Part shown: positions 57,683 through 64,000 of the stretch, one piece after another | Position numbering within the stretch: position 1 is the stretch's first letter | Layout: every line of letters begins with the position of its first letter | Source: JBQTKD01 sp963703165 | Lineage (GTDB): Bacteria > Actinomycetota > Actinomycetes > Sporichthyales > Sporichthyaceae | Length of the DNA stretch: 64,000 bases | Direction of reading: 5' to 3' | Assembly: GCA_963703165.1 (NCBI GenBank) | Contig: OY969798.1 | Coordinates: forward strand, 4,402,001 to 4,466,000 | Made by a program: the position numbers and the translations under genes | The notes under the pieces: generated by a model | What the model saw: only the letters and a program-made list of their open reading frames with translations | Databases searched by the model: none | What the model was told of the DNA's origin: nothing

Positions 57683-59238
57683 TTGATGGCGCGGTCCTGA
57701 CCCGCCCAGAACGGCGCGCGCAGGTCCTTCTTGAGCACTTTCATCGCACCCGAGAGCGGCAACGGCTCGGTTCGGAAATCGACGGTGCGCGGCACTTTGT
57801 AGCCCGCGATCGTGAGTCGCGCGTGGGCGATCACGTCCTCGGCGGTGACAACCGCTCCCTCCTTGGTCACGCAGATCGCGTGGACGGCCTCGCCCCAGGT
57901 CTCATGGGGGATGCCGATGACGGCGACCTGGAGCACGTCGGCGTGCGACCCGATCGCGTTCTCCACCTCGACGGAGTAGATGTTCTCGCCGCCGGAGATG
58001 ATCATGTCCTTGGCCCGGTCGACGAGGAACAGGTAGCCGGCGTCGTCGAGGTAGCCGACGTCCCCGCTGGCGTACCAACCGTCCTGGAAGGCCTTCGCGG
58101 TCTCGTCGGGCAGCTTGAGGTAGCCCGTCATGTAGTTGCCACCCCGGGCGTAGACCTCGCCGGGCTCGCCTGCCGGGCGTTCGTTGCCGCCCTCGTCGAC
58201 GATCTTGAGCGAGACACCGGGAACCGGGCGTCCGCAGGAGCCGAGCCGCGATCCCTCGCGGTGGTCGGCGTCGGAGAACAACGTCAGGACCGTCGCCGCC
58301 TCCGTCATGCCGTAGCCCTGCACGATCCGCGTGTCCGGCAGCATCGCGAGCAACTTCTCCAGCAGTACCTTCGGCATCGGTGAGGCGCCGTAGACCACCT
58401 GGGTGAGCGAGGAGATCCGCTCAGGGGTGAAGTCGGGATGGTAGACGATCATCCCGATCATCGTGGGCACCAGGACGGTGGTGGTGCAGCGATATGTCTC
58501 GCACGCAGTCATGAACCCGGCCGGGTCGAACATCGGCTGGATCACCACGGGCACCCCGAACATCGACGAACCGAGGATCCCCAGCATGGTCGCGCCGTGG
58601 AACATCGGCGTGGACAGGATGTAGGAGTCGCCCACCTGCCACGGGATCGACATGGCGACGTGATACTGGTTCAGCACCTCGGCGCGCTGGGAGAGCATGA
58701 CGCCCTTGGGCTTGCCGGTGGTGCCGCCGGTGTACATCACCACGCAGAGGTCGTCCTCGTCCGGCTCGGGCGGCCACACCTCATTCGTCCCGTCCAGCAG
58801 TTCGTCGTAGGTCAGGTCGGCGGCGCCCTCGCCACCGCCGATGAGGATGACCTGCTTCAGACCGCTGCGGTCCCGGATCTTCTCGATCATCGGCGCGAAC
58901 GTCGCGTCGACGAAGCAGATCTCCGACTCGGCGTCAGCCAGGACGTAGGCGAGCTCGTCCGCGGAGAATCGCAGGTTGAGCGGATTGACGACGAAGGCGC
59001 CGAGCAGGCCCGCGTGCCACAGCTCCAGGTAATCGATGCTGTTGATGGACAGCACCGCGACCCGATCGGTGGGGGTCACGCCGAGCTTCGTGGCGACCGC
59101 GTCGCACAGGCGTGCCACCTTGCTCGCGTGCTCGCCGAAGGTCACCTCGCGCCCGGTGGACGCGTCGATGGCCGCGACCCTGTCGGCGTTGTTCTGCCAG
59201 GACGGCAGCAGGGTGCGGGCGAAGACGAGTTCCTTCAC
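57679..59238 (-). CDS. Acyl-CoA synthetase (AMP-forming, class I)
   Basis: A 519-residue adenylate-forming ligase: P-loop VVMYTGGTTGKPKGVM, MFHGATMLGIL, VQGYGMTEAATVLTLFS, ASGDVGYLDDAGYLFLVDRAKDMIISGGENIYSVEVENAI, and the C-terminal Lys in GAMKVLKKDLR. Likely activates a medium- or long-chain or branched acid. It is the last gene of the minus-strand acyl-CoA operon, 13 bp after the carboxylase alpha gene. Confidence 0.87.
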   Translation of the reverse strand: MKELVFARTLLPSWQNNADRVAAIDASTGREVTFGEHASKVARLCDAVATKLGVTPTDRVAVLSINSIDYLELWHAGLLGAFVVNPLNLRFSADELAYVLADAESEICFVDATFAPMIEKIRDRSGLKQVILIGGGEGAADLTYDELLDGTNEVWPPEPDEDDLCVVMYTGGTTGKPKGVMLSQRAEVLNQYHVAMSIPWQVGDSYILSTPMFHGATMLGILGSSMFGVPVVIQPMFDPAGFMTACETYRCTTTVLVPTMIGMIVYHPDFTPERISSLTQVVYGASPMPKVLLEKLLAMLPDTRIVQGYGMTEAATVLTLFSDADHREGSRLGSCGRPVPGVSLKIVDEGGNERPAGEPGEVYARGGNYMTGYLKLPDETAKAFQDGWYASGDVGYLDDAGYLFLVDRAKDMIISGGENIYSVEVENAIGSHADVLQVAVIGIPHETWGEAVHAICVTKEGAVVTAEDVIAHARLTIAGYKVPRTVDFRTEPLPLSGAMKVLKKDLRAPFWAGQDRAIN

Positions 59239-59251
59239 GGCGGACCTTCTT

Positions 59252-61234
59252 CTACTCGGGTTCGGTCACCTCGATGAGCACGGCGCCGCGTTCGACCTGC
59301 GTGCCGACGCCGACCGGGAGGGCGGTTACCACACCGTCGGTGGGGCTGGTGATGGTGTGCTCCATCTTCATGGCTTCCATGGCCAGAAGGGGAGTGCCCG
59401 CGGTGACCTCGTCGCCGACGCTGACCATGATGCGCACGATGGCGCCGGGCATCGGGGCCGTCAGACCACCTGCCGGACCGCCTGCGTTCGGCGCGGGCAG
59501 TGGATCGACGATGCTGAAGGCCGACGCGCCGTTGACGCCGTCCACGAGGATGCCGTCCACCGCGAGTCCACCGGTCAGGTGCACGCGGTAGCGACGACGC
59601 ACGCCGGCGATGGTGACGTCCACCAGGTCCGAGCAGGACGAGTGCAGGTTCACTGCCACTTGCTCGCCGTCGAGTTCGACGACGGGGGTCGCCCGCGCCA
59701 GGTCGTAGCCGACCGTGATCGGATCGCCCTCGCCCTTCAGCTCCACGGTGGACAGCGTGGAGCGGTTGTTGCGCCAGCCCATGGGGATCGCGGGCTGGAC
59801 CAGCCGTTGTTCGACCTGCCGGTTCGCCAACGCAATGGCCGCGACCAGGGCGTGCTGACGATGCGTCACCTCGGTGGTCAGCGGCGCGGTGAGTCCGTGG
59901 ACGCGGTCGAGGAAGTCGGTGGTGGTGTCGCCGGTGAGGTACTCCTCGCTGCGCAGGATCCGGACCAGCAGGTCGCGGTTGGTGGTGACCCCGTGCAGGC
60001 GGGCCCGGGACAGGGCGTCGGCGAGCTTGCCTGCCGCCGCCCGGCGGGTCGGGGCGTGCGCGATGACTTTGGCGACCATGGAGTCGTAGTAGGGGGAGAC
60101 CTCGGAGCCGCTGGTGACTCCGGTGTCGACCCGGATCCCGTCGCCGTCGATCTCGAATATCTCGAAGGTGCCGGAGACCGGCAGGTATCCGGCGGCGGGG
60201 TCCTCGGCGCAGAGGCGGACCTCGATGGCGTGTCCTGTGATGGTGGGGTGCATCGCCTCGGCGGGCAGTGCCTCGCCGCGCGCGACGGCGATCTGCAGCT
60301 GGACGAGGTCCAGGCCGGTGATGCATTCGGTGACGGGGTGTTCGACCTGTAGGCGGGTGTTCATCTCGAGGAAGGCGAAGGTGCCGTCGTTGCCGGCGAT
60401 GAACTCCACCGTGCCGGCGCCGCGGTAGTCGACGGCGCGGGCGGCCTTGGCGGCGGCCTCCATGAGTCGTTCCCGCCAGGCGGCGTCGACGGCGGGGGAG
60501 GGTGCTTCCTCGACGACCTTCTGGTGGCGGCGCTGGATGGAGCACTCGCGTTCGAACAGTGTGGCGATGTTGCCGTGGTCGTCGGCGACGATCTGGACCT
60601 CGATGTGTCGGGAGGGCGCGATGTAGCGCTCGATGAAGACGGTGCCGTTGCCGAAGGCGGCCTTGGCCTCGCGTTGCGCACTGGCCACCGCGTCGAGGAG
60701 TTCGGCGGGAGAGTTGACGATGCGCATCCCGCGTCCGCCACCGCCCGCGGAGGCCTTGATGATCGCCGGCAGGCCGATGTCGGACAGCGCTGCCTGCAGG
60801 TCCTGGGCGTCGTCGTCGGTGACGGTCACGCCCGCCAGCGTCGGCACCCCGTTGGCGGCCATGATCTCTTTCGAGGTGACCTTGTCGCCCATGCTGCGGA
60901 TCGCGGCGGGCGGCGGGCCGATGAACGTCAGGCCGGCGCCCACGCAGGCCTCGGCGAAGTCGGCGTTCTCCGACAGGAAGCCGTACCCGGGGTGCACCGC
61001 GTCGGCGCCGACCTTGAGCGCAGCCTCGAGGATCAGGCTCGCCACCAGATAGGTGTCGGCGGCTGCCGTTCCGTGCAGGCGGACTGCCTCGTCGGCCTCA
61101 GTGACGAACAGCGAGTCGGCGTCGGCGTCGGAGTAGACGACCGCGGTGTGGATGCCGAGTTCGCGGGCGGCGCGGATGACGCGGCGGGCGATCTCGCCGC
61201 GATTCGCGATGAGGATCTTGTTGATCGGGGACAT
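59252..61234 (-). CDS. Biotin-dependent acyl-CoA carboxylase alpha subunit (biotin carboxylase plus BCCP)
   Basis: A 660-residue protein. Biotin-carboxylase domain with NRGEIARRVIRAARELGI, ATP-grasp GGGGRGMRIVNS, ERDCSIQRRHQKVVEE-type stretch (here ERECSIQRRHQKVVEE) and MNTRLQVEHPVTECITGLDLV; a linker; and a C-terminal BCCP domain with biotinyl-Lys in AMKMEH. The size matches methylcrotonyl-CoA or geranyl-CoA carboxylase alpha (LiuD/AtuF). Partner of the beta subunit immediately upstream. Confidence 0.9.
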   Translation of the reverse strand: MSPINKILIANRGEIARRVIRAARELGIHTAVVYSDADADSLFVTEADEAVRLHGTAAADTYLVASLILEAALKVGADAVHPGYGFLSENADFAEACVGAGLTFIGPPPAAIRSMGDKVTSKEIMAANGVPTLAGVTVTDDDAQDLQAALSDIGLPAIIKASAGGGGRGMRIVNSPAELLDAVASAQREAKAAFGNGTVFIERYIAPSRHIEVQIVADDHGNIATLFERECSIQRRHQKVVEEAPSPAVDAAWRERLMEAAAKAARAVDYRGAGTVEFIAGNDGTFAFLEMNTRLQVEHPVTECITGLDLVQLQIAVARGEALPAEAMHPTITGHAIEVRLCAEDPAAGYLPVSGTFEIFEIDGDGIRVDTGVTSGSEVSPYYDSMVAKVIAHAPTRRAAAGKLADALSRARLHGVTTNRDLLVRILRSEEYLTGDTTTDFLDRVHGLTAPLTTEVTHRQHALVAAIALANRQVEQRLVQPAIPMGWRNNRSTLSTVELKGEGDPITVGYDLARATPVVELDGEQVAVNLHSSCSDLVDVTIAGVRRRYRVHLTGGLAVDGILVDGVNGASAFSIVDPLPAPNAGGPAGGLTAPMPGAIVRIMVSVGDEVTAGTPLLAMEAMKMEHTITSPTDGVVTALPVGVGTQVERGAVLIEVTEPE

Positions 61235-61279
61235 CGGGACCTTGTCTCTTGTCTCGGGAGGTCGTGCGATGGCCGGTCG

Positions 61280-62875
61280 TCACATTCTGAAAACGCCGTA
61301 ACCCTTGGCGCCCTCGATGACGTTGTTGTGCACCGCGGACAAGGTGATTCCCAGGACCGTGCGGGTGTCGCGAGGGTCGATGATCCCGTCGTCGTAGAGC
61401 TTGCCGCTCATGAAGAAGGAGTAGGACTCACGCTCGATCTGGGCCTCGATCTGCGCGGTCCGCGCGCGGTCCTTCTCCTCGTCGAACTCCTTACCGGAGG
61501 CCGCAGCTGCTTCGCGCCCGACGATCGACAGCACGCCCGCGAGTTGGGAGGGGCCCATCACGGCGGTGCGGGAGTTCGGCCAGGCGAACAGGAAGCGGGG
61601 GTCGTAGGCGCGGCCGCACATGCCGTAGTTACCGGCCCCGTAGGAGGCGCCCATGATCACCGTGAGGTGCGGCACGTCGCTGTTCGCGACGGCGTTGATC
61701 ATCTTCGCGCCGTCCTTGATGATGCCGCCCTGCTCGAAGCTCCTGCCCACGATGTAGCCGGTCGTGTTCTGCAGGAAGAGCAGCGGGGTGTTGACCTGAT
61801 TGGACTTGAGGATGAACTCGGTGGCCTTCTGGGCCTCTTCGCTGAACAGCACGCCCTGGGCGTTGGCCAGCACGCCGACGGGGTAGCCGTGCAGGGTGCC
61901 CCACCCGGTGATCAGCGAGCGGCCGATGTCGGGCTTGTACTCTTCGAACTGGGAACCGTCGAGCAGACGAGCGACCACCTCATAAGGGCTGAAGGGCACG
62001 CGCAGGTCCGCCGAGGCGATGCCGAGCAGTTCTGCCGGGTCGTACAGCGGCTCGACGACGGCCTTCGGGTGGGGCCCGAGCTTGCGCCAGTTCCAGCTCT
62101 TCACGATCTGACGACCGATGCGGATCGCGTCGCGCTCGTCGGTAGCGAGGTAGTCGGACAGCCCGGAGACGGTCGAGTGCATGCGTGCGCCGCCGAGCTC
62201 CTCGTCGGTGGAGACCTCACCGGTGGCCATCTTGACCAGCGGGGGACCGCCGAGGAACACCTTGGACTGCTTGTCGATCATCACGTTGTAGTCGCACATG
62301 CCCGGCACGTAGGCGCCGCCGGCGGTGGAGTTGCCGAACACCAGCGCGACGGTGGGGATGCCCGCGGCGGAGAGCCGAGTGATGTCCCGGAACAACTGAC
62401 CCGCGGGGACGAACAGGTCGGCCTGCGTGGGCAGGTCCGCGCCGCCGGACTCGACGAGGTTGATGAGCGGCAGGCGGTTGAGCCGTGCGACGTGCAGTGC
62501 GCGGAGCATCTTCTTCCACGTGTACGGGTTGGACGTACCGCCCTTGACCGTGCCGTCGTTGCCGATGAACAGGCACTCGACGCCGTGGATGACGCCGATC
62601 CCGGTGACGACGCTGGCGCCGACGGTGAAGTCGGTGCCCCACGCGGCCAGCGGCGACAGTTCCAGGAACGCGGAGCCCGGATCGACCAGCAGGTCGATCC
62701 GCTCGCGGACGGTCAGCCGGCCACGTTCGCGGTGTCGCGCCATGTACGCCTCACCGCCGCCCGCCCGGGCCAGGCCGAGCTGGTCGTCCAGCAGCTTGAG
62801 CATGCCCAGGTTATGGGCGCGGTTCGCGACGAACTCAGCTGAGCGAAGGTCGATCTCCGAGCGGAGCGTGGGCAC
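61280..62875 (-). CDS. Acyl-CoA carboxylase beta subunit (carboxyltransferase)
   Basis: A 531-residue carboxyltransferase: RERIDLLVDPGSAFLELSPLAAWG, NDGTVKGGTSNPYTWKKMLRA, GNSTAGGAYVPGMCDYNVMID, GARMHSTVSGLSDYLA and the C-terminal MGASYGAGNYGMCGRAYDPRFLFAWPNSRTAVMGPSQ. The AGNYGMCGRAY stretch is typical of methylcrotonyl-/geranyl-CoA carboxylase beta (LiuB/AtuC) rather than propionyl-CoA carboxylase. Part of a leucine- or isoprenoid-type acyl-CoA catabolic unit. Confidence 0.9.
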   Translation of the reverse strand: MPTLRSEIDLRSAEFVANRAHNLGMLKLLDDQLGLARAGGGEAYMARHRERGRLTVRERIDLLVDPGSAFLELSPLAAWGTDFTVGASVVTGIGVIHGVECLFIGNDGTVKGGTSNPYTWKKMLRALHVARLNRLPLINLVESGGADLPTQADLFVPAGQLFRDITRLSAAGIPTVALVFGNSTAGGAYVPGMCDYNVMIDKQSKVFLGGPPLVKMATGEVSTDEELGGARMHSTVSGLSDYLATDERDAIRIGRQIVKSWNWRKLGPHPKAVVEPLYDPAELLGIASADLRVPFSPYEVVARLLDGSQFEEYKPDIGRSLITGWGTLHGYPVGVLANAQGVLFSEEAQKATEFILKSNQVNTPLLFLQNTTGYIVGRSFEQGGIIKDGAKMINAVANSDVPHLTVIMGASYGAGNYGMCGRAYDPRFLFAWPNSRTAVMGPSQLAGVLSIVGREAAAASGKEFDEEKDRARTAQIEAQIERESYSFFMSGKLYDDGIIDPRDTRTVLGITLSAVHNNVIEGAKGYGVFRM

Positions 62876-62899
62876 GGTCGAGCCTCCTGTGGACTGCCG

Positions 62900-63667
62900 T
62901 CAGGTCTGCCAGGCGGGCTTGCGGCGCTCGAGGAACGCGGCCATGCCCTCCTTGGCTTCCGGGGTGGAGAACATCTCCGCGGAGCGCTTGGCGATCGCCG
63001 GGCCCTTCTCGTCCAACGCGGCGAGCATCGGAATGCCCAGGAGGCGCTTGGTCTCCGCCAGGCCCTGGGGGGAGGCAAGCAGGAGCTCGTCGGTGACCGC
63101 GGTGATTGCGGCGTCCAACTGATCGGCCGGCACAGCCTGACTGATCAGGCCGGCGTCGGCTGCCTGCTGCGCGGTGAAGGTCTCGCCGGACAGGCACCAG
63201 CGGTGCGACTGACGGGGCGTCATGCGCGGCAGGATGGTCAGCGTGATGATCGCGGGTGCCACCCCGATCCGCGCCTCGCTGAACGCGAAGGTGATGTCGT
63301 CGGAGGCGATGACGACGTCGGCGGCGCCGACGACGCCCAGGCCCCCGGCCCGTACCGGCCCGGCCAGGCGGACGACCACCGGCTTGGACAGCGCCACGAT
63401 CTGCCGGAGCACACCGAGCACCAGTCCGGCGCTGCGTTCCATCCCGAACTCCAGCGCCTCCTTCAGATTCGCCCCGGCGCAGAACACGGGTCCGTTGTGG
63501 GTGAGCACGACCGCGCGGATCGTCGGATCGGCCTCGATCTCGGTGAAGGCTGCGCTGATCGCCTCGAGCATCGCGAAGGACAACGCGTTGCGCCGGGGCG
63601 GATCGTTGAGCACGACGGTGGCCAACGCCCCGTCGCGCTCGATCAGGACCAGGGGCTCTTCGCTCAC
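62900..63667 (-). CDS. Enoyl-CoA hydratase/isomerase family protein
   Basis: A 255-residue crotonase-fold protein starting MSEEPLVLIERDGALATVVLN. Oxyanion-hole motifs VFCAGANLKEAL and the second GLGVVGAADVVIASDD are present. In a liu-type context it would hydrate methylglutaconyl-CoA (LiuC-like), but a general crotonase is equally possible. GTG 63667 overlaps the upstream gene by 4 bp; the longer open frame upstream is not used. Confidence 0.86.
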   Translation of the reverse strand: MSEEPLVLIERDGALATVVLNDPPRRNALSFAMLEAISAAFTEIEADPTIRAVVLTHNGPVFCAGANLKEALEFGMERSAGLVLGVLRQIVALSKPVVVRLAGPVRAGGLGVVGAADVVIASDDITFAFSEARIGVAPAIITLTILPRMTPRQSHRWCLSGETFTAQQAADAGLISQAVPADQLDAAITAVTDELLLASPQGLAETKRLLGIPMLAALDEKGPAIAKRSAEMFSTPEAKEGMAAFLERRKPAWQT

Positions 63668-64000
63668 AGCAGGACCGTGCCCTGCTCCGCGGCGGCGACG
63701 AGCGACGCGGGCGGGTTGAAGCGCTCGCCGTAGCCGGCCGCAAGCTCCTGGGCCCGTTCCACGAAGCCCTGCGGACCGCCTTCGTACTGCGCGATGTACT
63801 GCATGACCCCACCGGTCCACGGCGGGAAGCCGATACCGAGGATCGACCCGATGTTGGCCTCCGGGATCGAGCGCAGTACGCCCTCGTCGAAGCAGCGGAC
63901 CGTCTCGAGTGCCTCGGCGAACAGCATGCGTTCCTGGAGCTCGATGAGCCCCGCGGTGCCGAGCGCGGCGGTGTGTTCGCCCTTGCCGAAGTGTTCGCGG
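63664..64000 (-). CDS. 3-hydroxyacyl-CoA dehydrogenase (FadB/FadJ type), C-terminal fragment
   Basis: Open to the window edge, so the 5' part is outside; the visible 112 residues read through HFGKGEHTAALGTAGLIELQERMLFAEALETVRCFDEGVLRSIPEANIGSILGIGFPPWTGG, the C-terminal 3HCDH domain of the fatty-acid oxidation alpha subunit. It oxidises 3-hydroxyacyl-CoA with NAD. First visible gene of the minus-strand operon and coupled to the hydratase gene. Confidence 0.85.
   Translation of the reverse strand, partial: REHFGKGEHTAALGTAGLIELQERMLFAEALETVRCFDEGVLRSIPEANIGSILGIGFPPWTGGVMQYIAQYEGGPQGFVERAQELAAGYGERFNPPASLVAAAEQGTVLL

Overview
This is a high-GC (roughly 70%) chromosomal segment of an actinobacterium (Actinomycetota). 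The backbone gene order is typical of that phylum: amt-glnB-glnD-ffh-rpsP-khpA-rimM-trmD-rplS-lepB-rnhB-DUF2469-yraN-comM-dprA-xerC-whiG-rpsB-tsf-pyrH-frr-cdsA, then rlmN, dxr-rip1-ispG, then rimP-nusA-ylxR-infB-DUF503-rbfA-truB and ribF. A WhiG-type sigma factor (sporulation or motility), glucosyl-3-phosphoglycerate synthase, a perfect actinobacterial LexA box and frequent GTG starts all fit a mycelial or spore-forming actinomycete. I cannot name the genus from sequence alone.

Layout. 1-3178: nitrogen regulation (end of amt, PII, GlnD). 3254-13634: SRP, ribosome assembly and translation, two signal peptidases, RNase HII, ComM. 13631-20992: DprA, XerC, WhiG, S2, EF-Ts, UMP kinase, RRF, CdsA. 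21000-27060: three tandem paralogous type-1 periplasmic-binding lipoproteins, each with its own leader and terminator and with no permease or ATPase beside them. 27081-32229: RlmN, a SUFU-like protein, propionate-CoA ligase and an aldehyde dehydrogenase. 32249-39650: accessory block with an SOS-boxed and apparently damaged DUF222/HNH gene, a complete IS481-family element with a 15-bp target duplication, an M23 peptidase, a CYTH protein, a SodC-like lipoprotein, two META-domain lipoproteins and an SRPBCC/ArsR pair. 39647-45210: non-mevalonate isoprenoid genes dxr and ispG around the site-2 protease, then acetyltransferases. 45285-47472: a secreted GH25-like/RTX protein and a ferritin-like/lipoprotein pair. 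47593-57682: rimP to ribF. 57679-64000, minus strand: an acyl-CoA catabolic operon (ligase, biotin-dependent carboxylase subunits, enoyl-CoA hydratase, hydroxyacyl-CoA dehydrogenase).

Four genes between 7 and 22.4 kb (rimM, rnhB, the 5' end of cdsA, and the first binding protein) each look broken by one extra or missing base. Three are normally core genes and the fourth has an intact near-identical copy next door, so uncorrected sequencing errors are the simplest explanation.

I found no complete new defence or biosynthetic system. The most unusual items are the orphan binding-protein triplet with shared leader modules and signs of gene conversion, a chain of five ATGA-coupled mini-ORFs between ylxR and infB, a pair of exact DnaA boxes between DUF2469 and yraN, and the SOS-boxed DUF222 gene with an IS481 copy just upstream.
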